Positions 45,988 through 56,460 are shown, numbered from the stretch's first letter. The stretch is 64,000 bases of DNA from Marinagarivorans cellulosilyticus (GCF_021655555.1 NZ_AP023086.1:4742685-4806684), one strand, 5' to 3'. Notes: a model not told the origin generated them from the sequence alone. Numbers and translations: made by a program.

Positions 45988-48357
45988 GTGATGAAACGTC
46001 TTTCACTTGTGCTAGCGAGCAGCCTTTGGCTTGCAGCCTGTACAGGGACACAACAAGAAGTTGAGCAATCGAGTAGTCAGCTCGACCAAACGATAAGCAG
46101 CCTTTCGAGCAGTTCTAGCGTACCAGCCAGCACCGCAGCCTCGTCCAGCTCTGCGCCTAGCATTGCTGGCGATGTCGCCACTGGGAAGCAGCAATATGAG
46201 GATCACTGCCAGCTTTGCCACGCCGAAAATGGCGAAGGTGTCGAGCAATTTAATGCCCCTTCGTTAGTGGGCTGTTCGGTCTGTGGCAACGCCGAAAGCT
46301 TTGCCCGCTTTACCGACATTGCAATGCCGCCAGGCAATGCAACGGCAACCCAGCAATGCGCCGGCGATTGCGCCATCAACGTTGCGGCCTATGTGATGAC
46401 CACATTCAACCAAGCGCCCGACAGCAATGCATGTAACGACAGCAGCCCCCACGTTAGCCCCAGCCTATTTAAACGGTTATCGCAGCAAGAATTTGCCAAT
46501 ACGGTACAAGCGCTGTTTCAACTTGATGAAACCCCCGATGTTAGCGCCATCCCCGACGACCCAACGGTTCACAACTTCAAAACTATAGCCAGTGTACAAA
46601 GTGTGCAAGTTAGCCACCTAAGTGGTTATATCGCGGTAGCCCTAGAACAAGCCGAAGCCTTAATGAATTCAACCGAACGCCGCAACCGCGTTTTAGGTTG
46701 TGATTACAACAATCCAAGCTGCTTAAATACGTTTATTAATAACTTTGGCCGTGTCGCGTATCGGCGCCCGCTTTCTGCGGAGGAAAGCAATCGCATTCAA
46801 CAATTTGCCATTACGCAAGGCAGCTCCACGCGCGAGCAATTCACACTCGCCATGCAAGTCATGTTGAGCTCGCCGAATTTTATTTACCGCGTTGAAGTAG
46901 GCAATAGTGCAGAAGGCTTATCGACACTCAATCATTATGAACTAGCTTCTCGCTTAGCCTTTTCGCTGTGGGGCCAAGGGCCTTCGGCCGAGCTGCTTAA
47001 TAAAGCCGAAAACGGCGAACTCGATAGCGCACAAGGCCTAAAAACCATCGCCCAAGAAATGCTCCAAGACCCGCGCGCCAAAACAAATTTAACCGCCTTT
47101 TTCGAACAGTGGCTAGCTACCAACCTCTTAAACGAGCCGGTAGAAAAACCTGCAAACTGGTACGGGAATATATTTGACGACATGCGCTCAGAAACCAATC
47201 AATTACTAAGCGAATACGTCTGGCAAGATAAAGATTTTATGGGTGTCTTTACCGAAAACAAAAGCTACCTAACGCCGCAACTAGCCACTTATTACGGTTT
47301 AAATAGCGCGGGACAAAACGCCGCAGTGCTGCCGGCCGGCCACCCGCGCGCGCATACCGGCATACTGACCCACGGCGCGAATATGTTTGCCAAAACAGAT
47401 GGTGACCTTGTCGCTATTCGCGGCAACTGGCTGCGCGGAACATTTTTATGCCAAGAACTAAAATTACCTGCAGGTATTGCCGATATTATTAATGGCAAGT
47501 TTTCAGGCTATACCCCTATGGAAATTATCGCCGCACGCAACGAGGACCCAGCCTGTGAGCGCTGCCACGCACAAATAGACCCAATTGGCGTTGCCTTTGC
47601 CCCCTTTAACCGACAAGGGCTTTTCGATGACGAAGTTAATCTTTTTGACTTCCCCGTTGAAGCAGGCTTTCCAGACGCGAACAACAGCAGTATTCAAAGC
47701 ATTCAATCCATTGCAGAATCCTTGTCTGAAATGCCCGAGGTTGGCGAGTGCTTAGCCGACAGGCTATTCCTATACACTCGCAATCACGAACCACAAGATG
47801 CCGACCACTGCACCGTTAACCGCGCTGGCCAGCAGTTCCAAAATTCAGGGCGGCAATTTGCCTCTTTATTGCTTTCACTGGTAGAAGACCCTTCTTTTCG
47901 CGTGCGCTTAGCGCCTGAGCCCAAAGAAGAAGTAGAACCAGAACCCACCGTCAGCAATGTAGCGCTTAACAAGCCTGTAACTACCACCGCAGAACAACCC
48001 GAGAACCCTGGTTCACGCATTACCGATAACAACTTAACCGGCGATTCACGTTGGTCCGCCTTCGAATTCCCACATACGGCTACTGTTAACCTCGGCGGGT
48101 TATTTACCGTTGTACAAAGTGAAGTTTACCCCTACTTCGATAGACCCTATCAATACGAAATATCAGTATCCGTTGATGGCACTAACTACACCCGCGTGGT
48201 CGATCGCCGAAACAATACCCAAGGCGGCGATAAAATCAGCGACCTATTTGCCCCCGTGGAGGCGAGGTATATTCGCATCACGATTACAGGCACCCATGAA
48301 AATATCACCGAATGGTCATCTATTCGTGAAATGAAAATTTTTGGTACTGAAAAATGA
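45988..48357 (+). CDS. Dihaem cytochrome lipoprotein, DUF1592/1588/1585 type, with C-terminal F5/8C (discoidin) module
   Basis: A 789-residue protein; GTG at 45988 or ATG at 45991, GAGG upstream. Lipobox LAAC at Cys18, polyserine linker to about residue 60, then a c-type haem motif CQLCH (C74-H78). Next come regions matching DUF1587/DUF1595 (FKRLSQQEFANTVQALF; FGRVAYRRPLSAEE), DUF1592 (ELASRLAFSLWGQGPS), DUF1588 with a second haem motif CERCHAQIDPIG, and DUF1585 (LADRLFLYTRNHEP). Residues about 650-789 form a coagulation-factor 5/8 type C module (NVALNKPVTTTAEQPENPGS, RYIRITITG) that likely binds glycans. Related proteins are abundant in planctomycetes and of unknown role. Followed by a DUF1552 gene, its usual partner. 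Confidence 0.85.
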   Translation: MMKRLSLVLASSLWLAACTGTQQEVEQSSSQLDQTISSLSSSSSVPASTAASSSSAPSIAGDVATGKQQYEDHCQLCHAENGEGVEQFNAPSLVGCSVCGNAESFARFTDIAMPPGNATATQQCAGDCAINVAAYVMTTFNQAPDSNACNDSSPHVSPSLFKRLSQQEFANTVQALFQLDETPDVSAIPDDPTVHNFKTIASVQSVQVSHLSGYIAVALEQAEALMNSTERRNRVLGCDYNNPSCLNTFINNFGRVAYRRPLSAEESNRIQQFAITQGSSTREQFTLAMQVMLSSPNFIYRVEVGNSAEGLSTLNHYELASRLAFSLWGQGPSAELLNKAENGELDSAQGLKTIAQEMLQDPRAKTNLTAFFEQWLATNLLNEPVEKPANWYGNIFDDMRSETNQLLSEYVWQDKDFMGVFTENKSYLTPQLATYYGLNSAGQNAAVLPAGHPRAHTGILTHGANMFAKTDGDLVAIRGNWLRGTFLCQELKLPAGIADIINGKFSGYTPMEIIAARNEDPACERCHAQIDPIGVAFAPFNRQGLFDDEVNLFDFPVEAGFPDANNSSIQSIQSIAESLSEMPEVGECLADRLFLYTRNHEPQDADHCTVNRAGQQFQNSGRQFASLLLSLVEDPSFRVRLAPEPKEEVEPEPTVSNVALNKPVTTTAEQPENPGSRITDNNLTGDSRWSAFEFPHTATVNLGGLFTVVQSEVYPYFDRPYQYEISVSVDGTNYTRVVDRRNNTQGGDKISDLFAPVEARYIRITITGTHENITEWSSIREMKIFGTEK

Positions 48358-48420
48358 TGGTTAACCATTGCCGAGATCAATTTACTACATGCGCACTGTG
48401 GCAGTTAGCCGGAGAATATT

Positions 48421-49797
48421 ATGTTGATAAAAAATAAAAGATTACCGCGCCGTACTTTATTGCGCGGCGCTGGCGCAGCATTATCTTTGCCCATGCTAGA
48501 GGCGATGATGCCTGCCAAAGCGTCTGCTGCCGATGCCACACCCAAACGATTTTTTGGCTTTTTTTACCCTAACGGCACAGATCCAGGCCGGTGGCAACCA
48601 CGCACAGGAAGGCTCGAACCCGGCAATTTATCCTCTGCCCTACAAGATTTAGCCGGTTTTGGCGCGGAAGGTATTTGGCCTTCGTGCGAAGCGATTTATC
48701 AAGATATTACCGTGGTTAATGGCATTAACCACGAGGGTTTGAATACCAACATTCACACCTGTTCGATGGCACTGCAAGCATATAAAAAAGCCAATAGTGA
48801 CGACGCTTCAACACCGGCTGCACCCAGCCTCGATATGCTTATTGCGCAAAAACATGCAGGCCCTTATCCGTACCTTGCGATGTCGGCCTCTACCGATTTA
48901 GCCTTATCTCAAGGCTATGTGTCTTGGGTTGGTGCCGGCACGCCCGCCGATACCGAGCGCGACCCGCGCCGTTTATTCAATAAATTATTTGGCGCAGCCG
49001 AAAACTCCGCCGCTGCCAATGCGATTGCCCAACGCAACGCGAGTATTCTGGACTTCCTAAAAGAGGACTGCGCACAACTACAATCCAAGCTTGGCCAAGC
49101 CGATAGGCAGCGAGTCGATGAGTTTTTAGATAGCATTCGCACCATGGAGCAACAGATTAATATTACTCACTCGTGCGGCTCTGCTCAGCTGAATGGCTCA
49201 GCAAATAATTTTCACGATAAGTCTAAATTCTTTATTGATATTGCCGTGTTAGCAATGGCCTGTGATCTTACCAATGTAGCTACAGTGCAATACAGCAATA
49301 GCTGGGGCGTGAATTATTCCGATTACATTTTAGGCGATGGCAGTCGCGACGAAGCGGGCACCATTGGTGTTGGCAACTACAGCGATCACTTTATTTCCCA
49401 TAAATTGGGCGATAACGACCGCGCTAAAGATCTAGATGCCTTACCTCGTGATGTGGCAGCGCGCATTGCCGATGAACGCGTCGTATTGACCTCGCGCTTT
49501 AAAGCGCGCCGCTTTGCCTACTTGGTCGACAAATTACGTAATACACCAACACCCACCGGCAGCCTGTACGACGAAAGCCTCGCACTTTATTGCTCGGAAA
49601 ATGGTAATGGCGATTCTCACTCACGCCGCGATATGCCCACATTATTAGCCGGTCGCGCAGGTGGTTTTGAACCCGGACGCGTGATTAACGCCAACGGCGC
49701 GCGCACATCGGCTTTACATGCGGCTATATTGAATAAGTTTGATTTTGACTTAACCAGCTATGGCGACCCAGCATCGGGGCCGTTAGCGGGCATTTAA
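48421..49797 (+). CDS. Tat-exported DUF1552 protein
   Basis: A 458-residue protein. The N-terminus has a twin-arginine signal (PRRTLLRGAGAALSLPMLEAM, then AKASA cleavage), so it is exported folded, possibly with a cofactor. The body matches DUF1552: FFGFFYPNGTDPGRW, VVNGINHEGLN, DEFLDSIRTMEQQI, AVLAMACDLTNVATVQYSN and YCSENGNGDSHSRRDMP. GGAG upstream of ATG. 63 nt downstream of the DUF1592 gene, so one operon. No enzymatic activity is established for the family. Confidence 0.85.
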   Translation: MLIKNKRLPRRTLLRGAGAALSLPMLEAMMPAKASAADATPKRFFGFFYPNGTDPGRWQPRTGRLEPGNLSSALQDLAGFGAEGIWPSCEAIYQDITVVNGINHEGLNTNIHTCSMALQAYKKANSDDASTPAAPSLDMLIAQKHAGPYPYLAMSASTDLALSQGYVSWVGAGTPADTERDPRRLFNKLFGAAENSAAANAIAQRNASILDFLKEDCAQLQSKLGQADRQRVDEFLDSIRTMEQQINITHSCGSAQLNGSANNFHDKSKFFIDIAVLAMACDLTNVATVQYSNSWGVNYSDYILGDGSRDEAGTIGVGNYSDHFISHKLGDNDRAKDLDALPRDVAARIADERVVLTSRFKARRFAYLVDKLRNTPTPTGSLYDESLALYCSENGNGDSHSRRDMPTLLAGRAGGFEPGRVINANGARTSALHAAILNKFDFDLTSYGDPASGPLAGI

Positions 49798-49833
49798 ACC
49801 GCTGATAAACGGCTATAAATTCCTCCGCAGCAT

Positions 49834-49863
49834 TAGCGGCTGAATAATCAGCCGCTATTTTTT
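49834..49863 (+). terminator. Rho-independent terminator of the DUF1592-DUF1552 operon
   Basis: TAGCGGCTGA-ATAA-TCAGCCGCTA makes a perfect 10-bp stem followed by six T. It ends where the GH30 stop codon begins on the other strand. Confidence 0.93.
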
Positions 49864-51339
49864 CTAATAGACTAACGTTTGCATGGCTCGTGCAGGAATT
49901 GTTAGCTCTACTTCTTTATCTTCTACAATAAAGTTATAGGCAATATCATCATCGCTTTGGTTCATTACTACAGTTGCAGTTTTGCCATCGTCATTTTGAA
50001 AAGATGTCGCCAGTAAATGGCTTCGGCTAACAGTGGTACTAATGCGCTTAGCCCCTGGCGCAATAAACTTGGAAAAATGGCCAATATAGTAATAGCTTGG
50101 GGTGTAAATTAACTCACCTGTACGCGTATCGGCGTGAATCGGCGAAAAACAAAAGTTTTGCACGTGATTCGGGCCGCCGTTTTCGTCCAATAGTATATTC
50201 CAATCCGTCCACCCTACCGTACCGGCATTAAAGTCGTTAATCATAGAATGGCCATAGCGCTCGGCATTGGGCCAATGCTGGTATTTATCCCGTGAAAAAC
50301 GCTCGTTGGTGCCTTCGGTGAATAATAGTTTTTTATCGGGGAACGACTGTGCAACATTGTATAAGTTGTCGTGCATGGTGGTGCCACCAGCCCACGTTTC
50401 GTACCAATGAAAGCCAATACCCCAAGCATATTTTGCAGCCTCGGGGTCTTCAAAAATAGTATTGGCACGCTGGCTGATTAAGTCGCGGTTATGATCCCAA
50501 ACTACAATATTTTTATCCCCTAAACCCTCACGTTCCATAATAGGGCCCAAGTAATTTTTCAAAAAGTCGCGCTCTTCTTCTGCGGTATAAATGTTAGATT
50601 CCCAGCGCTGCACTGCCATCGGCTCGTTTTGAATTGTAATACCCCATATCGGTATACCTTCGGCCTCGTAAGCCTTAATAAACTTGGTGTAATACATGGC
50701 CCAACTTTCGAAGTATTCGGGTAATAATTTACCGCCCTTTAGCATGTTGTTATTGCTCTTCATGAAAGCCGGCGGGCTCCATGGGCTGGCGTACACCAAC
50801 AGTTCGCCGCCGGCAGCATCAATGGCTTGCTTAATTAGCGGCAATCGAAATTCGCGATCGTGATCGATAGAAAAGGTTTTTAGCTCTTTATCGCCCTCTT
50901 CTATGTAGGTAAAACTGTGGCTGCCAAAGTCAGAGCTGTGAATAGTCGTACGCGCTAAACTATAGCCAATACCCTGCTCTTTATCGTAATAAGCCGTTAA
51001 CAACTCTTGTTGTTTATCCTGTGGCAATTTAGCAAACACTTCGGCACTGGCATCTGTAAATGCGCCACCAACCCCTATAAAGGTTTGAAAAGATTTATGC
51101 GGGTTAACAAAAACAGAAATTTCTCCTTCTGAGGGTTGAACACTTTTAGCAAAGGTTAAAGTTGTACCTTGCGATAAGCGTTGTTCTGTATTTTTAGCGG
51201 TGGTGTAAACCGCAACGGGCGCACCCAATGCTGGCGCTTGAGTCACTAAGTTGTTTGGCGCATGGGGTTTAGTGGGTGTTTGTTGGCATGCCACTAATGC
51301 ACATGACAAAGCGGTTATTAATATGGTGCGGTAATTCAT
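49864..51339 (-). CDS. GH30-family glycosidase lipoprotein
   Basis: A 491-residue protein with a lipoprotein signal (SCALVACQQ). The clan A barrel has the acid/base Glu in TIQNEPMAVQRWES and the nucleophile in LLFTEGTNERF. GVGGAFTDASAEVFAKL is the characteristic GH30 N-terminal motif, and a C-terminal beta domain closes the protein (TVVMNQSDDD). Members include beta-glucosylceramidases, beta-1,6-glucanases and xylanases; the TEG nucleophile setting and length suggest GH30_1/3-like glucosidase or beta-1,6-glucanase, not certain. AGGAAAA precedes the ATG. It lies between the two DUF1592/DUF1552 pairs. Confidence 0.88.
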   Translation of the reverse strand: MNYRTILITALSCALVACQQTPTKPHAPNNLVTQAPALGAPVAVYTTAKNTEQRLSQGTTLTFAKSVQPSEGEISVFVNPHKSFQTFIGVGGAFTDASAEVFAKLPQDKQQELLTAYYDKEQGIGYSLARTTIHSSDFGSHSFTYIEEGDKELKTFSIDHDREFRLPLIKQAIDAAGGELLVYASPWSPPAFMKSNNNMLKGGKLLPEYFESWAMYYTKFIKAYEAEGIPIWGITIQNEPMAVQRWESNIYTAEEERDFLKNYLGPIMEREGLGDKNIVVWDHNRDLISQRANTIFEDPEAAKYAWGIGFHWYETWAGGTTMHDNLYNVAQSFPDKKLLFTEGTNERFSRDKYQHWPNAERYGHSMINDFNAGTVGWTDWNILLDENGGPNHVQNFCFSPIHADTRTGELIYTPSYYYIGHFSKFIAPGAKRISTTVSRSHLLATSFQNDDGKTATVVMNQSDDDIAYNFIVEDKEVELTIPARAMQTLVY

Positions 51340-51492
51340 TAAGTTTTCCTGATTCGGTCACTATTGATATTGGGCCAATATGCATCCCGCGACAGTAAAG
51401 GTAACAAAAACGAGGGATAAGATAAGTAACGCTAGCGTTGCATTATAAAAGTCGTCTTTACCTAGCACATAATTGCGCTAAGCCGTTTTGAA

Positions 51493-51519
51493 TAAAAAGG
51501 TCGCGCCCGAAGGCGCGAC
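51493..51519 (-). terminator. Rho-independent terminator of the second DUF1552 gene
   Basis: GTCGCGCC-CGAA-GGCGCGAC (51500-51519), a perfect 8-bp stem with a tetraloop. On the minus strand it is followed by CTTTTTAT. About 45 nt after the DUF1552 stop. Confidence 0.9.
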
Positions 51520-51565
51520 AAAAAAGCACTACTGGGATAGCACTTAGGGTAATACAGGGTAAAAA

Positions 51566-52969
51566 CTACGCTAATATATTTGCACGGCTAGGGTCGCCGC
51601 CCAAATTCGTGTACATCCCCTCTGGCAATCCCATGCCAACAGGAATAGCACTAATAAAGTCACGGCAATTACCGCCATCGCCCCGCGAAAAGCCATTTTG
51701 AAAGCCGGGCATACGTGTAGCCATGCCCCACGGGCTAGCAAAAGGTGTATGCTCGCGGCCATCACCCATACAGTTTGTTACCACAAAAACCGTATTATCA
51801 ATTAACGGTTTGCCATCGGCACCGATGGTGTCTTTTAGCTTTTTAAGCATGTACGCAGGCACCGTTTGGTGGCCGCGGCAGCACGAAATAAAATCGTGAT
51901 AGTTGCCACTGTGCGAACCGTCGCCGTGTACTTCACGGTCGAAAAACCCAGGCATGGTGTAGTGCGCTTTGTTGTCGCCTACTTGCAATACCGCCACTTT
52001 AGTTAAACCACACGCAAAAGCCGAAGCAATAACATCAGCTTGGCCATAACCTTGGTTTAACGTTTCTTGAAATAAATTAATCCCTTGTTGATTACAAGCC
52101 CCTAAATTGAAGGGCTCTTCTTCGTCTTTAGATACAATGCGCGACTCTAAACTCGTTAACGCATCCAGATGCGATTGAATACGGCTGTATTCTTCTGCGC
52201 CTAGTTTACTTTTTAAAGCGTTAACGGCACGCTCTTGCAGAGCAATTAATTGCTTGGGGCCATTATCATTTTTTATTGCGGGGGCCGAGTTAAAAAATTG
52301 ATTCAACGCTGCCTGCGGTCCATCAACCGGAATGCCCGCATCGCTAATCATTAATAGTTCTTTTGGCTCACCAAATTGATTCATCCCCATTAAGGCATTG
52401 GCACCTAAGTACATCATGCCGTAGGGGGTTGTACCGCCAATCACTTCGGCAATGCGCATATCGACGGTAGGCTTGTGCAAATGAAATTGCAACTGCGGGT
52501 CGCCCAAAGCTTGGCGACCACTGGCGTGGCCATTCACCTCTACATTCACATGCCGAAACGCCATTAAATCACTGACACCGTGATCGCGGTAAGTATCGGA
52601 TGCTGCCCGTGTGGCATTGGGGGCATCGGGTAACCACTGATCCCCCGGTGCACCTTGGCTAACATAAACAAACACCACATTTTTGTTCATAAAGTCTTCA
52701 GCGGCCAAGGCATTACGCGATGCAAATGCGCCAGCGACCAAACTCGACGCTTTTAATGTTTGCAAGCTGACGCCAGCCTTACCAATTAAATCCAGAAAGC
52801 GACGACGATCCTTATCAACAAACTTTTTACGCTCTATGCTGGATTTTTCTTCGTTAGCTAAAAATGCTTTCTTATCGCGAATACCCTCTGCCATTGAATG
52901 CTTAAGGCGGCTATCGTGTCTTACGGCTTCGCTGGGTGTTAATCCAAATATTTTTTTATTCATTTTCAT
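51566..52969 (-). CDS. DUF1552-like Tat-exported protein (second copy)
   Basis: A 467-residue protein. After a long charged N-region (about 50 residues) comes a twin-arginine motif DRRRFLDLIGKAGVSL and a hydrophobic stretch ending NALAAED. The body resembles DUF1552: VVFVYVSQGAPGDQW, GVSDLMAFRHVNVEVNGH, RIQSHLDALTSLESRI, AFACGLTKVAVLQVGDN and NCMGDGREHTPFASPWG. It differs much from the 48421 copy in sequence, so the pairs are not a recent duplication. It follows the disrupted DUF1592 gene by about 60 nt on the same strand. Confidence 0.78.
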   Translation of the reverse strand: MKMNKKIFGLTPSEAVRHDSRLKHSMAEGIRDKKAFLANEEKSSIERKKFVDKDRRRFLDLIGKAGVSLQTLKASSLVAGAFASRNALAAEDFMNKNVVFVYVSQGAPGDQWLPDAPNATRAASDTYRDHGVSDLMAFRHVNVEVNGHASGRQALGDPQLQFHLHKPTVDMRIAEVIGGTTPYGMMYLGANALMGMNQFGEPKELLMISDAGIPVDGPQAALNQFFNSAPAIKNDNGPKQLIALQERAVNALKSKLGAEEYSRIQSHLDALTSLESRIVSKDEEEPFNLGACNQQGINLFQETLNQGYGQADVIASAFACGLTKVAVLQVGDNKAHYTMPGFFDREVHGDGSHSGNYHDFISCCRGHQTVPAYMLKKLKDTIGADGKPLIDNTVFVVTNCMGDGREHTPFASPWGMATRMPGFQNGFSRGDGGNCRDFISAIPVGMGLPEGMYTNLGGDPSRANILA

Positions 52970-55088
52970 AATAAAACCTATTTATGCTTTACGACGCTTG
53001 ATATGCGGGCGAACCCGCACAGACACGGCCTTAGTTTTTCTTAAAGCGAATAACATCTGAAGTACCAATGGCCTTATAAAATTCGTAAGGACTTTGGTTA
53101 TTCATTTCAAATACCGCATTCAAGTTGCGCGCATTACAAGCCGCGTGGCCTTTTTGCTCGTTGCTATAATCGCGATCTGATTCGCTATCGGCCTTAGCGT
53201 GTAATGGGTACCCTGTAGCAAAGCGGAATGCACGTTGTGCAAAACAGCTTGCAACAGCAGGCTCTAGCGACATTTTTTCGGATAAGTCTTTGGCGCCAGC
53301 AAAGTGAATACCGCCACCAGCGCCGGCTTCTGGAATCACATCATCAATACTGTTTACGCCGTAAAGTACACCGTTATTAATCCAATCAATTACGATATCG
53401 TCTTTACCATTTTCGCCTAAACCTTGCTGCACCACTTCACCGTTCACGCGTTTGCGCGGCAGGCCTACATGGTCAAAATCATCCATACCAAATAATGGGT
53501 TGATAATTTCTTTATGGCAGCCGCCACAGCCTTCGGCCTTGGTTAATAAATCAAAGCTGTCTGTGGTGGTAAGCTCGCCAAGTTCGCGCAAGCGATCCAC
53601 CTCTGCTTGGTTGGCCATACGGTCCGAACCTGGCTCACCGAGTGTTGGTGGCGGTGGAATTTCTTGGCAGAGCATGTTTTGGCGTAAAACCACTGAACGA
53701 ATAATAGGCGCGGTGCCATCTTCTTTGGCGTTAAAGGCCATAAATGCACCCGATGTAATTACGCCACCACGGCTATCGGTCGCCACTTTATTAAAAACCA
53801 TTGGCGCGTTGCCGCCGCCAGGAATGCCGTAAAAAGCCGACAAAGTGGAATCTAAAAAGGTGTAGTCCGCGCCGTATAAATCTGAAAACGGAATCGAAGG
53901 ATCGTAAAAAATATGATCAAACAACTGGCGTACTTCTTCAGCCATAGACGCTTTTACTTGGTTGGTAAAATCGGGGTTATCTCGCGATACCGATTTAACA
54001 CCGTCGGTTTTTAACCACTTAGCAATAAAACGCTGAGCTTGTGCGTGACCTAGTTCCGAGTTCATCATGCGCTCGATATGCGCTTCAGCAACCAAGGGGT
54101 TATCCAGCTCACCATTGGCAGCCGCTTTTAATAGCTCGTCATCTGGCGCGCTGGCGGTGTACATATACGAAAGCGCTGATGCGTATTCGTAAGGATCCAA
54201 CACATAGGCATCGGCATCCGCTTTAGCCAGCTGTTCGAATTCCTCGCTCGCGGTTACCGTGGGCTCCTCACCTAAGTAGGTAAACTCTAACCAATTGATA
54301 TTAAAGCCAGCACTGGTAGCCACCAAACGCAGCGATTGCTCGCCAGCGGGCAAGATGGCTTCGTGGCTAATTGTCGTCCACGCCTGCCAATCTCCCGTGC
54401 TAGGCACAGCAACAGCATTAGGTGTTATGCCTTCTAACTTTAAAGCACCGCCACCTTGCTCACTCGCAACACGGTACGAAACCAAGTACACGCCGGCTTC
54501 CGGTAAATTGAGGCTGTAATCCAAGGTATCGCCGGCATCGATGTAACCCACATTTTGGCCGCCACCTTGGTCCTCAGTGGCCTGAGTCATTACGCCAGTC
54601 ATGGCCGTGTAATCTTCTGCTTGGATGCGTACCGGCGTTGAATCGCTGTTGTAAGTAAGACTAAACCAATTTAGATTAAAGCCGGCACTGGCCGCGCTAA
54701 GGCGCAACGTTTGCTCACCAGCAGCAAGTGTTATGGTTTGCTCTACGGTTTGCCATACCTGCCAACCGCCAGTATTCGGTAAGCTCGTTGTTGTGCCCGC
54801 AGCGCGAATACTGCCGCCACCGGCTTCGCTCGCTACGCGATAACGAATGGTGTAACTACCGGCATAATTAACGTTAATGGCGTAATCCATGGTATCGCCA
54901 TCGTCAATGTAACCTAGGTTAGAGCCACCACCGCTGTCCTCGGTGGGTTCTACCATTACGCCATTCATCGCTTGGTAATCCTCGGCTTGCACGAGCACAG
55001 CACCACCTACCGCAACATGGCCATCTAACTCAACAACCGGCAGCTGCCACCCGTTTTCGCGCACTTGCGCTACGGGCTTACCGAGTTC

Positions 55089-55096
55089 GTTGCGGT
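55089..55096 (+). repeat. Target-site duplication, left copy
   Basis: GTTGCGGT, identical to 56453-56460 on the other side of the insertion sequence. Confidence 0.95.
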
Positions 55097-56452
55097 GGGT
55101 CTTCTCCGCTTTAGTGAGGTAAAAAGAGATGCTAAGACCCGCCATATCCGTTGAAATGTAAGGTTCTCACGCCACTACACTTAAACGAATATATGAGCCT
55201 TAACATCTCCAGCAAAATTTTGAGCCTTCCTGGTCAGCGTGTCAAACAAGTTCAGCATGACTTGGCCCTGCAAAGATTGACTATACACTGCAAGCGAGAC
55301 CGTCGTTATAGAGCGATTGACCCGTCAAGTAATGAGGCGGCCAACATCAACCGATACTTGCGCAGAACGATCCGTGATGTCCCTTTGTGTGGCTTCGAGT
55401 GCTATTTGGAAGTTGAGCTCGCTCAAGTTGTGACGACTTGCGGTAGGCGTCTAATGGAGGCTTGCGAATTTGTCGATACAGGCAATCGCTATACTCAAAG
55501 ATTTTGCCAGTTGGTGAGCGGATTGTGTCGCCATATGAGTATCAGCACGGTCAGTCGGCACCTAAAGCTACGATGGGAAACGGTGAAAAATATGGATAAA
55601 TTTCACCTAGAGAAAACGTTGCCTGCACTTAATCCTGAAAAATTAATTGACTTAAAATATCTTGGGGTCGATGAAGTCGCTAGAGCCAAAGGCCATGATT
55701 ATATGACGGTGATTTATGACATGGAATCCGGTCATTTAATTGGCGTTGAGACAGGCCGTAAAGCCGAGGTGTTGACAGCGTTTCTAAAGCGCTTACCAGC
55801 ACAAACCGCTGAAAACATAGAGGCGGTAGCCATGGATATGGGGCCAGCCTATCAAAAATCGGTACGCGAATGCTTGCCTAATGCTGACATTGTTTTCGAT
55901 CGGTTTCATGTGATGCAAAACTACAGTAAAGCCATGAGCAATCAGCGTAGGATCGAGTTCAGAAAGGCGGATCGCGCAGGCAAAGAGCAGCTTAAAGGTA
56001 CCCACTACCTGTTGTTAAAAAATGCCGACAAGTTAAATGATAAACAAGCCAATAAACTCCAGACATTGCTCGAAAATAATTCCAATATCAATACACTTTA
56101 TATACTCAAAGAGCAGCTCCAAGCTTTGTGGAATGCAGGGAATTATGACGCCATGATGAATGCATTGGAGCAGTGGTGCGACATCGCGGAACAGACGAAT
56201 ATGCTCTATCTCAAGAAATTTGCAAAGTCACTAAGGAAGCATAGCGTAGGCATTTGTAACTACGGAAAACACGGGCTGACTAGCGCCAGAATTGAAGCCG
56301 GCAATGTCAGCATTGGCATGATTCGCAAGCGAGCAAGAGGCATCAAGGATACCGAGTACTTCAAGCTAAAAATAAGGCAATCATCGATGCCTGACGAGCA
56401 ATCCATGTTCTATGGAAGCCACTAGATCACCTCACTAAAGCGGAGAAGAGCC
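55097..56452 (+). mobile_element. ISL3-family insertion sequence, 1356 bp, complete
   Basis: Terminal inverted repeats of 24 bp lie at 55097-55120 and 56429-56452, starting GGGTCTTCTCCGCTTTAG on the left and, on the complement of the right end, GGCTCTTCTCCGCTTTAG; only position 3 differs. A perfect 8-bp target duplication flanks it. One transposase gene of ISL3 type fills the inside. Target length, end type and gene all agree with ISL3. The near identity of the ends and the exact repeat suggest a recent insertion. Confidence 0.94.
55193..56425 (+). CDS. ISL3-family transposase
   Basis: From ATG 55193 the protein has 410 residues; a TTG at 55151 would add 14. The N-terminal zinc-finger/HTH region (LSLPGQRVKQVQHDLALQRL) is followed by a DDE core: LGVDEVARAKGHDYMTVIYD, EAVAMDMGPAYQKSVRE, IVFDRFHVMQNYSKAM (DRFHV is an ISL3 hallmark) and the final Glu in SARIEAGNVSIGMIRKRARG. 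The frame is intact, so the element may still be active. It catalyses cut-and-paste transposition with 8-bp duplications. Confidence 0.93.
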   Translation: MSLNISSKILSLPGQRVKQVQHDLALQRLTIHCKRDRRYRAIDPSSNEAANINRYLRRTIRDVPLCGFECYLEVELAQVVTTCGRRLMEACEFVDTGNRYTQRFCQLVSGLCRHMSISTVSRHLKLRWETVKNMDKFHLEKTLPALNPEKLIDLKYLGVDEVARAKGHDYMTVIYDMESGHLIGVETGRKAEVLTAFLKRLPAQTAENIEAVAMDMGPAYQKSVRECLPNADIVFDRFHVMQNYSKAMSNQRRIEFRKADRAGKEQLKGTHYLLLKNADKLNDKQANKLQTLLENNSNINTLYILKEQLQALWNAGNYDAMMNALEQWCDIAEQTNMLYLKKFAKSLRKHSVGICNYGKHGLTSARIEAGNVSIGMIRKRARGIKDTEYFKLKIRQSSMPDEQSMFYGSH

Positions 56453-56460
56453 GTTGCGGT
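56453..56460 (+). repeat. Target-site duplication, right copy
   Basis: GTTGCGGT, the second copy of the 8-bp target sequence. Confidence 0.95.
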
